A stretch of 64,000 nucleotides of DNA from Castanea sativa. Its lineage: Eukaryota > Streptophyta > Magnoliopsida > Fagales > Fagaceae. The stretch spans positions 30,621,001 to 30,685,000 of the forward strand of contig NC_134021.1 in the NCBI RefSeq assembly GCF_040712315.1. Reading direction: 5' to 3'. A model generated the notes under the pieces. The model was given only the letters and a program-made list of their open reading frames with translations, searched no databases and was not told the DNA's origin. A program made the position numbers and the translations under genes. This document shows, one piece after another, positions 1 through 12,200 of this stretch. Within the stretch, counting starts at the first letter, position 1; each line of letters starts with the position of its first letter.

Positions 1-981
1 TGTTTATTCTCTACACCCTAATCAATATGGTTTAGTGGAGGTGTATTCTTATACCCTCAATAATACACACCCATTCTTTGATGCTCCATGGGTATAGGAT
101 TTATTCAAGATGGGTCTCTCTAGTTAATTCTTTACATCCCTAATCATTATGGTTTTGTGAAGGTGTATTTTTATACACCTTGATATACGCAACCATCATT
201 TGATTATTCATGGGTGTAAAGTTTATTCAAACATACCCTCTAAAAAAAGGAGACTTTAAAAGGATTTAATAAATGGTTTTTCAAAATGGCTTCCAAAGCT
301 ATCATTTTTTAAGATGGATAATTCAAATGATTAAAAAAGTGAAATTTTCAAGTTTATCCTAAATAAAAACTCTCCAGGGGGACATTTAAAAAAAAAAACT
401 TTGATAGATGCACTTTTTAAAATCACTTTCTAGATTAAGTTTTAAAAGGTTTAAAATTTGAATATTCTTCTAAAAGACTTACAAAAGGCATGGATTTTTA
501 TCCCTAGAACAATCTTTTTCATAGAAAACCATGGAAACCTTTTCTTTAAATAAACTCCCTTTTAAAAAGGCTTGGAATTTAGTCTTGGAAACAATTTTTC
601 AAAGAACATGATAAGTCCCTTTTTCCTAAAAGAAATGGTTCTTTCTTTAGGGATTTCCCAACCAATCCCTTTCTATAAGAAGTCATGAGACAGCCTTTTT
701 CAAAAACCATTTCCTTAAAAACTCATGAGATTTTCAAAGAGAAAATACTCATAAAGGCGTATCAATTTCTAAGGGATACAAGGATCATTCGCATATATAT
801 ATATATATATATATAGAAACAATAAAAAAATCTTTACCAAATGAAGGGTCTTTTTACACAAATAAAATGTTTTCAAAAATTCTTTTAAAAAGACATAATT
901 TCAAGTGGGTGCGATATGTTCATAGTTTATTTTAATTGAACTAATAGCATCCAATCAAGCTAACATTTTCCTCCCCTACAC

Positions 982-2077
982 TGTGATTCCCTAATTTGAC
1001 TGATTGTGTGTTTTGTATGGGTGTGTGATGAGTCCTACATTGGGTATATATTAGATTGAACTGGATTTTATTAACAACTATATGGAACCTTAATTTCAAC
1101 CAGTCATTTTGAGGTATAGCGTAGATGTGGCTAACACTATTCCTTAGGTTGTTACATATAGTATCAAGGCCGGCCCAGTAACCTTATGTGAGATTAGAGA
1201 CCCTAACCCACAAAGTGGGTCCTAATAGGGACGTTAGAGATTTAAGTGGGGGAGATTGTGATGCCGCAATTTGATTGATTGTGTGGGTGTGTGATGTGTA
1301 GGGCTGTCGACGGGTCGGGTCAGATCGGGTTTGGGTTAACCTGCAGCCAAATCAATTGAATTGGGTGAAAGATTAATGAACCCATTTTAGACCGAATACT
1401 TGGGTTGGAGTTGATGGCTTAGGTCATTGGTAGGGCGATCGAAGTTGTCAGGTGACTTTGGGTCTGAAAGAAAAACCCAAAGAAATCAAATAAAAAAACA
1501 CTGACAATCTAACAATCCACAGAGTCACAATCATAACCCAAAGAAGTGAAGAACACAAACAAAAGCACTAAGAGAAATATAGTAGTCAACATGCACAATT
1601 CAAAGACCCATAAGACTAAAACTATAGGGAGAGATAAAAATGAAAATCAAACTGTGTGAGAGAGAGAATATAAATAAGAATCTGAGATGGTTGAATCATG
1701 TAGATTTGATCTGAAGGGTTGAAGCTAAATGGGTTTTTTTTTTTTTTTTTTTCTAATTTGATAGATATTTTGTTCAGGTCGGGTCCTTTGAGTCAGGAAT
1801 TTTGGGGCCTGAACTCGAACTGAATACTCGATTTTTTCAAAGACCTTCCACTTGACCTAGAGGGGTATCGGATCTGCCCATGGGGCTTGAAGTCTGATAA
1901 GGTAAGTTGGGTGGGCTGGGTTTTATAGGTTTCTAGACAACCCTAGTGATGAGTCCCACATCAGGTATATAATAGGTTGAACTGAGTTTTATTAACAACT
2001 ATAAGGAGCTTTAATTTTGACTAATCCTTTTGAGGTATAGCATAGGTGTGGCTAGCGTTTTTTCTTGAATTGTTACA
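982..2077 (+). mobile_element. TRIM-like miniature LTR retrotransposon, copy 1
   Basis: A first terminal repeat (982-1156, starting TGTGATTCCC and ending GTTACA) is followed at 1159 by a PBS-like sequence (tagtatcaaggc, close to the initiator-Met type). A core of only about 100 bases and a purine tract (aagtgggggagat, 1244-1256) follow. The second terminal repeat (1257-2077) begins TGTGATGCC and ends GTTACA, and is interrupted by a hAT-like insertion at 1299-1945. Two similar ~175-base ends around a tiny non-coding core with PBS and PPT match the layout of TRIM elements. I could not find a convincing 5-bp target duplication, so the outer ends are approximate. Confidence 0.6.
1299..1945. mobile_element. 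hAT-like non-autonomous element nested in the TRIM LTR, copy 1
   Basis: The left end TAGGGCTGTC and the inverted right end GACAACCCTA form near-perfect short terminal inverted repeats. The flanks are gtgatgtg (1291-1298) and gtgatgag (1946-1953), an 8-bp duplication with one mismatch. The uninterrupted TRIM repeat reads gtgatgag at the same site (1027-1034), so the empty site is visible in the window. An 8-bp duplication suggests the hAT superfamily. There is no transposase frame, so it is non-autonomous. Confidence 0.6.
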
Positions 2078-2279
2078 CTAACCATTTTGGTTTATTGTGA
2101 TTTTTTCATGAGAATGATACTTTGAGAATAAATTAGCTTTAAATTGCTTTTAAAGGTGAAAGGTAACATTTTTATCTTCATATCCCTTTTATTATGTTGT
2201 GGAGTAATACTCAGATGCTAGATATTTATTGAATACTCATGTATTAGCTATGTATATTATTTAATGTAACATAGTTTTT

Positions 2280-2406
2280 TTTTTGTTTTTTTGTGGAGAA
2301 ATAATTACAACATTCTGCTAACCCCGTAACTCAAACCCTTTCCCCCCCTAGACCCTTAAGCACTTTGTACATGGGGAGGTGCCAATTCGGCTACAAGGCT
2401 GTTGGC
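2280..2406 (-). mobile_element. SINE-like element with 16-bp target duplication, copy 1
   Basis: On the minus strand the element reads from a tRNA-like head (gtagccgaattggcacctcc resembles box A) to an A-rich tail, seen as poly-T on the plus strand near 2275-2300. It is flanked by the direct repeat atgtaacatagttttt at 2264-2279 and 2407-2422. A 3' A-tail and a long target duplication are the marks of LINE-mobilised insertion. The same insertion with the same duplication is in the second copy of the block. Confidence 0.65.
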
Positions 2407-3202
2407 ATGTAACATAGTTTTTCATATGATACTTATAAATATTTCCACATGTTTGCTTGTACATACTCTTTGCAAATAATATCACATGCTATTTATATGT
2501 GTATACTTCATTTATTGTTATGTATATTTATTTTCAGTAAAAAAACCTCTTTAAAACGAAATGGCAAGTATTTAATTATATTTCAAAATGTGATTATTGT
2601 GATTAAATTAAAATAAGGCACTATCCTTTGGATATGCGGTGTTAGATACCTAACACATTTTCCACACATAACCGAACTTCCAAGTCCACCAATCTTTGGT
2701 TCAAGACCTTTGATTACCTTAATTAGCTTAGGAATCCATAGGATTGTTTTTTTTTGTTAATTAGGTAATTAAAATGAGTTAGACAATAGGTGACCAATCA
2801 TAGCTAGAATAAACTAATGGTCAGTGGTAACTTCGTAAAAGAAGAAGAAGAAAAAAAAAAAAAAGATTACTCACACACACATCACCCTAGTAACACAAAT
2901 ACACACATGGCCAATAAAAAAAAAAGTAGTGTCTTTGTTTCTGAATAAAAATAGCAACACCTCCTTCCAATGTGGGGGAGAGTCATTGGGGTGGGTGGGT
3001 TCCTCCCTCGCGGCAAACAGCGCACGCCCACAACTATCATTATATTTTTTTTCTTGAAATTTTCTTGATAGGTAGGAAATGGCATTCAAATTGATTCCAT
3101 CAACTCTTGAAAAGTAATAAGAGTTAAGCCTTATGGAGGCCTTAAATTATCATGATTCAAGCTTTTCTAGCTCCTCTGCAGCTATCCCCATATCAACTGC
3201 TT

Positions 3203-3460
3203 CTATGGCACCATAACCATGCTTTTACTCTCGGTCCTTTGACCACTAGCAATAAGTGCCTGCTTAATACCAGGACTCAAAAGGAACATAAGCTTTTTGG
3301 TGATGATTACATGGAGAAGTCTGAGCCTTTGTGGCACCGAGATCTTTTTGCATCTGTGCCCAACTTTTCGTTTCCAAACATTCCTACTATGGCATGATCT
3401 GGAATGGTGCCCAAATTTTTGACATTTCAAGCACTTCACAGCTGGCCGAGGATTTTATAT
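3203..3460 (-). pseudogene. Decayed zinc-knuckle-like reading frame, copy 1
   Basis: The minus strand reads CLKCQKFGHHSRSC near 3397-3438. This fits the CX2CX4HX4C spacing of retroelement gag or ORF1 zinc knuckles. The frame around it is short and shows no other recognisable domain. The second copy has one T fewer in the T-run near 3346, which changes the downstream minus-strand frame, as expected of unselected sequence. I read this as a relic of a retroelement nucleic-acid-binding protein; the element type cannot be named. Confidence 0.35.
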
Positions 3461-3630
3461 GGTCTTTGGTTGGAACTTGGAAGATGTTTTCTTGTGCTAC
3501 TGTATTACAATTTTCAATTTGGCTTCTTTGCCAAATAGTTTTGTTACCTGACTAGTTTTTATTTAATTTTATTATGTAAGATTTTATTTTTGTTATTAAG
3601 AGTTGGATAATTAGATAATGATAAGATACT

Positions 3631-3780
3631 ACATCCACAACATTTTTACAACAAATCACAAGTGGTTAGTTGTTATTGGTTCAAATTTGATCCTAACAAG
3701 AAGATTACTTTTTTGCCCCAACAATAATAACCAGTAACAACTTGCCACTTAGAATTTGTTGTAAAAATGTTGTGGACATA
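3631..3780. mobile_element. Small foldback MITE, family A, copy 1
   Basis: The left end (catccacaacatttttacaa) is the inverse of the right end (ttgtaaaaatgttgtggaca), giving a ~150-bp palindromic element with no coding capacity. Relatives are at 33119-33289 and 25758-25930. This copy is shorter by about 15-17 bases in each arm than the other two. The superfamily is not assigned because I see no clear target duplication. Confidence 0.7.
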
Positions 3781-5394
3781 TCATTTCTTTATTGTTTGAA
3801 TAAATCTATTCTACTTGTAGTAGATAAAGATTAGATTTTTTTTGAATTTAAATGTTTGCTCTATCTTGTAAAACCATCTATTTATATGGCTTAATATTAA
3901 TTAATAAAGGAAGTTGAAAATTATTATTGAGCGAATATTCACTTTAGAGGTCTCAATTCTCTTGAAGTAATCCATTTATCAATTAGGAGATCTTGGTTCC
4001 CTTAAAGCAACCAACAAATTAATTGACTTCATAACAATTAAACTACGCACGTAACAAGTATCAAATGCCTTGGGCACAACTTATTTTTTTACTAGAGAGT
4101 TGAAAAATAATGTGTATCATATTAATAAAATCATATCGTAAAATTGTATGATACATAAAAATCGTATGATACATAAACATGTGGCAACAATCATAGGCCC
4201 GAAACGTATATTGCAGCATAAATGTGGAAATAATATAAGAGGCAACTAGTGACAAATTCAAGGTGACAAATTCAAGGGCTCAACTTCTCCATCAAGAAAC
4301 CATTAGAATAAGGTGTTCACTCTTAAACAAAGAAAAAGCAATCATCTGAAAGTAAGTTGATAAGACTGACCAGGACTTCTACAAGATATTTTATAACGTT
4401 TTACAAAAAACAGTCGACAACTACAAGATTGTTGTGGCTGTTAATTCAGGCTTGCAAAATACAAAGAAAATCATATGCATGTGTAGCATCCATTACCGTG
4501 AAAGCTTCAAACTACAATTGCACATAAAATGAAAACCTAACAAAACTAAAAAGTCTAAAATCAGACCCATTTCCCAAAACCCAAAAGGTCTCCATATATA
4601 TACAATATGTACTTTGAGATCACACTATTGGATTCACGGCAAGATCACGAACGTTATGCACCGATTGGAATTTCAAATCACCATCATTTTCGGTTCGGCC
4701 ATCACCCAAAGGTACACAATTTCTTCCATTTTTGTTGATTGTCACCTGCATTTGTGTTAGTGACAAGTGACAACAAATATAAGATAATATGCATGACTTG
4801 AGATGGTGGTGTTTTTGAGTAATTTTTAAAAATTTTTGCAATAGAAAATGTTAATCAATACTCTAAGAGCATTAGTTTATGAACTATTTTTTTTTTTGAA
4901 AGCATTTATGAACTATTTTTAGAAATATTTTATTGGAAGAATGATGAAACGATAAATGTTGTTGACAACATTTTATAATTTTCGTGAAAATTGTGTCAAA
5001 ACTTTCTTATTATAGTTTATTAACAGTTACTCTGAGGACATTCGTTAACATGAACCATTGATGTTTAACAAAACCTTCTGATTTCCAATATAGATACCAA
5101 CTTCCCCAACTGCAAAGGCCATGATGCGTTCTTAAGTAATTGTGAACTGGGGAGGGTGGTGGTGTAATAATGGGGGTGGGTTCTACTTTTAGTGTAGAAT
5201 GTACATCTCAGTTCTGGGATTGCTATATAATATATAAAATAAATAATTTTGTCACGGTCTTATTTATTTATTTTTATTTTGACATGTGACTGTCCAAATT
5301 GAAGTTTAATGAATGATAAAAATAATTTTTTATTATTATCATTAGACTTATTTCACATCAGTATTTTTCATCCATCACTTAATGATAAAGGCTA

Positions 5395-5653
5395 AATTTA
5401 CTAAACCAAGCAGTTTACTCTATTTCAAATCCTAAATTTTAGTTTCTTAAAAATCATTTCTATAATAGATAAATTCAAATTACAAAATTACATTAAACTC
5501 AAAATAAAAAAAGCGCCTCATCACACATGCAGAGTGCGTGTGAGGAGGCTAGTATTATTTAATGCGTTGAATGTTAAAATAGAAGATAAAATATAAGGTG
5601 CATTGTAATGATATGTTAAAGTTGATAAAATAACTTTTTGATGTGTTAAAATA

Positions 5654-5692
<39 letters not shown>

Positions 5693-6141
5693 TTGTTTTG
5701 TTTTGTTTTGTTTTAATACTGGTGCTAAATGTATGCATGACCTACATAAATCCTTGTCCTACAAATAAAAAATGGGTTTTGCATGACCTATATATTAGTA
5801 AACTATTTTAAGAAATTTTTTATAAAAAAAAAAAAAAAAACTAATTTTTGGCTTTTTTTTAATTTTTTTATAAAAAATTTCATAAAGTAGATGATTACAA
5901 GCACCTAGTTCTTCCATGGTACATTTTAAATTTTTTTGGTTTTTGGTTTTTTATTTTTTGGTTGTTGTTGAAGAGAGAGGACATTTTTAAAAGAAAAGAA
6001 GACCAAGTACTAGAATCTTTCAAGGCACTCCAAGTGCGTAGGTGGTTGGTAGTTTTCAGCATCACAACACTCTGCTTCAAAGCTGCCTATTTTGACGCCA
6101 TTCCCATGTAAAAAAAACGAAGGCTAAAAACTAAAAACGCA
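5395..6141. other. Upstream region of the GT47 gene
   Basis: Single-copy-looking AT-rich sequence between the duplication boundary and the glycosyltransferase start. It holds a (TA)n run around 5655-5687, a (ttttg)n run at 5688-5714, and poly-A and poly-T tracts. The promoter and 5' UTR must lie here, but I see no TATA box at a convincing place and name none. Confidence 0.5.
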
Positions 6142-6173
6142 ATGGCTCGCTCCTCCTTGCTGTTATACTACTT

Positions 6174-6207
<34 letters not shown>

Positions 6208-9200
6208 TTCAGAAACTTCTTCTTCTTCATCCCCACAACCTTAGCTCTCACAACCTCTCTCTTCATTCTCTTCTACATATCCACCACCTCTAACCTCTTC
6301 ACCCATTATCATCCACCTGACCCATCCTTTTTAGGCCTCAATTCTCCGTTTGGGTCTTCAACTTTCTCTCCCCTTACTCGCCAAACCGTCCCTATTTCAT
6401 TTCACAATCATTCCCAAACACCCTTTCAATTACAAGTGCCCCAAATTGTTCATTTGGGAGAAGGAGGATTTGGAAGTCAACGCCCTCTAGAACCTCGATT
6501 CCCCCCAGACGATCATGGTATGTCAATTCTGGTTTTTTCTGCTTCCGGGTCTTACTTACTTGTCTGAAAGTATTTCTATTCTGTGTGTGTGTGTTTTTTT
6601 AATGGGTTTTGTGTGAATTTTCACTCTTTGTGTGTATTGTTTACTATTTTTGGAAAGTTGGAATATTTGTTGTAAACCAAGGCAAAAAATAGAAAGCTTG
6701 TAGCTGGGTTCACTGGCATATAAATTCTGATGATATTTGTGCTGATGAGCTTGTTCTTCTTGTATTTATTTGGTATTTCCTGTGGACTTTGGGGTGGGAT
6801 TATTGTTTATAAACCTCTGCTAATGGGTGATGGTAAAAAATTACTATTTGATTTTCTTGGCAAGGATTTTCATTGTCTTGATGGGAAATTAGAACCTTCA
6901 TCAACTTTGCCTAATACAACCTCTGGCATTGTTGAGGTTAGTTCTTCAATCTGTTTTTCAAACCAAAACAACATCAAGAATAAAAGGTTTTTGTTCTCCT
7001 TTTTTCCCTACGGTTCCGAGAAAATTTCTAATATATTTACTAATACAACTTTGCCTAATACAACTTCTGAGAAAATTACTAATAGATTTCTTGGCAAAGA
7101 ATACAACTTTTGTCTTATCAAAAGATGAAAGTTGTGTTTTGTAAGTCAAAGTCCAACCGCAACTTCCTTTTTTTAATAAAACTTAAAATTGTCTTTTGGT
7201 AACATTTAAGAAAAATTTGTATGACTACCCTTGAAATTAGCAAATTTCTTTTTTGCTTTATTTATTGCATTGATAGTTGAAGGTCAATTTGATCCATCTG
7301 CGTGATGAGATCAGAGTTCGGTCTAATATATAGAATATAAATATCTTGCAACTGAATGACCTGGTATCATGTATGCTTAGAAGGACCCTTATACATCCAT
7401 TTGCTCTGAATAGATAAAAGTGACCTTCTCTAAAATCTATGAGTGCTTAATAGATAACTTGTCTAGACTTAGAACAGATTTTTTTGGCTGCATCAAGTTC
7501 TAAAAATTTCAATTTGATTGTGGATCTCTTAGCTTTTTCTCCCCCACCAAATACATTCTTTATAAGCAATAGCTTCAGTAAGAACAAGATGATAGAAAAA
7601 AAAAATCCTATTTTTAAGATATGTTTTTGATGCTATGGATCTTTTGCTAATTGCTTATGTTGTCTTATGGTGGATATTTTGTTTGAGGACTAAGACACTT
7701 TTATGAAAGCAAGGTTAGCTGATTCTGCACTCTCATCTTGTATTGGTTAGTGTTTTGTGTCATATGAACAAATTTCCAGAACATGTCCAGCTTCAATGGA
7801 GTCAGTCATGCAACACAGTGGGTAATATCCTCATAATACAAGGCTATTACATATGCTGATTAAATCAGAGGTGTGAAATATTTTAGTGAGTCAAACTGGG
7901 AGAGTGTATAATAGTATCCAACTTGATGGACATTTGCCCTTGTTTTACTGTAGAGGGATCCGTCATATTCAGATGAGTTCACCTGACCATTTTCACTGTA
8001 AACAACTTTTGGCATGAGTTGGGCGAGTGGGGAGGTTGAAGAACTTCAGTTAATGATCATGAACTTTATTTCTTAATCCAAATGTTTGGAAACTGTTTTT
8101 TATGGTTCAGGAAACTATGTGAATTACAACAAGGTGTACCATGATAGAGATATCTTTGAGGAAGACTATAAGGAAATGAATACGAGCTTTAAGATATATG
8201 TTTATCCTCACAGGCGAAATGATCCTTTTGCAAACGTGCTGTTGCCAGTGGGTTCTGAACCTGGGGGTAATTATGCTAGTGAAAGTTACTTTAAGAAGGT
8301 CCTTATGAGTAGCCATTTCATCACAAAAGATCCAACCAAGGCAGATCTTTTCTTTCTGCCTTTCTCAATTGCAAGGTTGCGGCATGACCCCAGAATTGGC
8401 GTAGGAGGTATCCAAGATTTTATTAAAGATTACATCCTCAATATTAGTCAGAAGTACCCATATTGGAATCGGACAGGTGGGGCTAATCATTTCTATGTTG
8501 CCTGTCATTCCATTGGACGGTCAGCAATGGATAAAGCAAAAGAAGTGAAATTCAATGCAATTCAAGTTGTGTGTTCTTCTACCTATTTCCAACCTGGGTA
8601 CATTGCTCATAAAGATGCATGCCTGCCACAAATTTGGCCGAGACAAGGAGTCCTCCCTAAGCTTTCTTCATCAAACAGGTGAGTACGGTTTTTATTTTTA
8701 TTTTCTAATTATCATTTATCATTTATTTTATACTGGAAATTTTATAAAATTAGAAATTTATAAATCCTCTATGTCAAAGTTTAACAAAGGTTGAGGATAT
8801 TTTACAATCTCAGAAGGCCAGTATGAAAAGTCATCTTGGTTTATAATTTATTGATTTATTTGTTTTTTAAGAAGGGCATTTGGGTAGATAACAGCTTTTA
8901 AGGCATTATATGTTATTCAGCTTATAGTTATTTAACATTTTCCCTCCCCATCTCCCCTCAAAAAGAGGGGGAAAGAAAAAAGAAAATAGAAAAAGGAGTT
9001 ATATTGTAACTGACTGTACATCTCTTAGACCCAAAAAACCAGATGCATTATGTCGTATCTGTCATGTGTGGTTAGGTTAATTATTATTTTTATTCTCGAG
9101 TGACATACGCATGTAAACATGACCACTCTAGTCAGTAGGAAAAGTCTGTCTCTACTTTTCCTTTTGGTCTATTCTTTATGCTTAGCTATAAGCAATCCTT

Positions 9201-12200
9201 TACTTAAGTATAGGATGTAGAACCACTTGAGAAACCTCCTAGGTTAGTAGGTTGAAGGTATTTACAGTGGTGTATCTCTAGAGTCATTTCTTTTTAAATA
9301 AATTATTTGAATCATATGTACTTCATTGAAGGTCTGATTGTGCAATTCAAGTTACTTTCCCCACCATTATCAAGTAAGCATCTTAAAGTTAAGATGACTT
9401 TCTCAGATTCCCCCCTCCCCCCCCCCCCCCCCCCCCCCCCCAAAGAAAATAAAGCTATGGCCTTGAAAAATCACCAACGAAACACCACATTTTAGAAGCC
9501 CCTACTTTGAAATATTAAACAATTAACCCCATGAGGTAGCAAATTTGACTAGATATTATGCCTCATTAAGCAGAGGTCATTAGATCAAATCTCCTCTTCC
9601 CCATCTTGGAGCCAAAACTTATGAAAAAGAAAGGTTTTTTCCCCATGCAAATTGGTGTCCACAAATACAGTCTAGGATTTAGTCTCTTTCAATGGGGGGG
9701 AAGTAAGGCTACCTACAAACTAATTCTCCCAGACTATGCAAAAGCTAGAGCCTTGTGCATTGGGTACAACCTTTATCTCTAATCTCCCAATTGTTTATCT
9801 TATCTTTTTAATCCCTTGGTGTCAATTGTCAAGATGGTCAGGTTGAGTAAGTATCAGATCATTGGGATGTCTTTCCATTCTCGGCTTTCTTTTTTTCATT
9901 CACCATGGATAAGGGTCAAAAGACAATATTTGAGTTTCTTTTCTTTTACTTGTGTTGGAATTTTCTTTCAGCACCTGCTGACCAGGATCAACATTTCTTC
10001 ATCAGTAGATGTTTTTCATTCTCAGTTTTTTCTCTTTTCCTTTACCACTGCAAAAGGTCAAAAATAATATTTGGCTTTCTTTTCTCTCATTTTTGTCTTG
10101 GAATTTCCTTTCTGCACCCACTGAAGGGGATCAACCTTTATTGTTTGATGTAGTTTGTAGTGGAGTTTAAGGAAAGGAAATTATTATTAAAAAAATCAAT
10201 TTGAGTTGGAGTAGATCTAAGAATCCAATTTTATGTTCTTTCTTTGTTCCAGGCAACTGAACACTGTGAACAGAGTGTTAATTCCTTTTCTAGGCAATTG
10301 CACATGCTGCATAAGCTAGCATTCCTAGTATAAAACCTGTGAAATTGTTGATTGGGTCGATTGTCAACCATTTTTATTGATAATTCTGCACCTTTTAGGC
10401 GAAAAAGTATTTTCCCCTTCTATGATTGGGGTAGTTCACAAGTCCCTCTCTTATCTTTGAAACCAAATAATTTCACCCTTTATGTTTGGAAAATGAGCTA
10501 ATGCCCCCAATATGTTACTTTATTAGTTAAATCCAATGGAATCACAATGATTACAAATGCTATCCAAAAAAACAACTATGCAATCCTCAACTTTTTCTCT
10601 TCCTTGTGGTATACTAATAATTTCTTCAAAAACTTCCATTGGATTTAACTGAGAAAGTAACGGATTTGGGGTATTTGCTCATTTCCCAACATAGAAGAGG
10701 AAATTGGTTGGTTTCAAAGTTAAGGGGCAAATTGTGAACTACCCCAAAGGGCCCAAACATAAAGGGGGGAAAGTGCTTCACTTCCCCCCCCCCCCCCCCC
10801 TACCCTTTTTTTTCCCCTAAAAAGGTGCAAAATAGTAAATATCAATATCATGGCTAACACTCAACAAATCTTCACCTCTAGCCCATGAAGAGTTGTTTTA
10901 AATAGTACTCTCTTTGTGAAACATCATTGTTTATAAAAAAAAATGTCCTTTGTCCTTAACAAACAATGTGATTACTTTAGTTAAAATGATATTTGAAAAT
11001 TTTAGTCAAAATTTCCTTCGCAATCATCAATTAGATTCTTTGCAAATCTCACCATGCGCCATCCATATCTATCTTCCCTTTGTGATGATTTAATCAAACG
11101 CTCTTCTCTAGCTTTTGCTCCACCATGCAATTTACTTTTTAACTATATCAATTATCAACTTGTATAAGTTCTTGAATGCTTTCTCTCTCTTTATTACCAG
11201 CAAAGAGCCTTTGCTAACACTTTCACAGTCCTAATCTTATAAAGTCTTCATAATCCAAAAAATCTGGCTGGCCCAAAGAAATCATATTCCTTCCAAGTTC
11301 TGGCACGTCTTATATTATCAAAAGTCTTCGCAAATCCATTAAATATCATAATTTTTACTGTACTTATCTCTAAATAGAAAAATAGATGATTTTTTAATAC
11401 ATGAATCTGTACTAACTATAAGAATACTGGGCTGAATGGGACTTCCTTGCCATATAAGTATGGGGTGGCGGCCAGGGTTGAGTTATGAGATTTGAACCCC
11501 CTAAGGTGTGTGAGTCTTAAACTAGTGAAAAAGAAAAAAAAAGAAAAAAGAAGAAAAAAAAAGAAGAAGAAGTACTACCCCCATTATTTCCATTCTCACT
11601 ATCTGTTTTAATAATCATTTCGTTCATGGACTGCTAAATATCACACATTTCGTTAACTCTTTTAAATCAGCTCCCAACTTCCTACATTGTTGCATCCTTC
11701 CATGAAGAGTAGCACTCCAAATTGTCTTATATTAACTTCATCTTGTCAAAATTCTTTTGATGCAGCATATTCCTGCTGGATTTGATTCGAACTTCATTAA
11801 AAGTCATATTTTAGAATTTTTGTTGACTTTTGAACTTCATTGCCTCCAAGCAACTATTTACCCCTTCTATTTTAAGTTTTTCCTTTCCAACCAGTAGTAC
11901 AGTCACCTAGGTGTCACATGAAGGTTGAAGTGAAATTAAAAGCAGTACGACTTGATTCTCCTCCTCAATTTTACTATTCACATTTGATAATTAAGTAATC
12001 AACTCTATTAAAAGCATTTCAATGATCCTAATATCATCACCTTCCTTCAAATGTAGCTAATACAACACTTTAATCAAAGTTCAAATACAAATTTGTAAGT
12101 GATTTTCACACACACATTCATAATCAGACATAGTGAAAAGTTTATGTAGTGCCCTAATCAATCCTTGTTGCACCATCTTTGACAATGCTTATCCGAAGAC

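Larger units (their letters stand above)
1..5394. repeat. Segmental duplication, copy 1 (runs off the left edge)
   Basis: Position 1 aligns with 29443 and homology continues with few substitutions to about 5394 (34907 in the other copy), in direct orientation. The block contains, in order, a TRIM-like element with a nested hAT-like insertion, a SINE, a decayed zinc-knuckle-like frame on the minus strand and a small foldback MITE. All of these are shared with copy 2, so they were present before duplication. The right edge is sharp: after the shared 'aatgataaaggcta' the two copies diverge. The left edge lies outside the window. I see no intact gene in it. Confidence 0.95.

Noticed and set aside
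3152..3555. Plus-strand open frames in the duplicated block
   Set aside because: They overlap the minus-strand zinc-knuckle frame, are short, and differ between the two copies by a frameshift.
6730..7128. Open frame in intron 1 of the GT47 gene
   Set aside because: It lies between well-supported splice sites, has no GT47 similarity and includes low-complexity repeats; it is intron sequence.
9535..9650. Possible SINE in intron 2 of the GT47 gene
   Set aside because: There is a weak box B-like 'tagatcaaatctcc', but no convincing box A, tail or target duplication.
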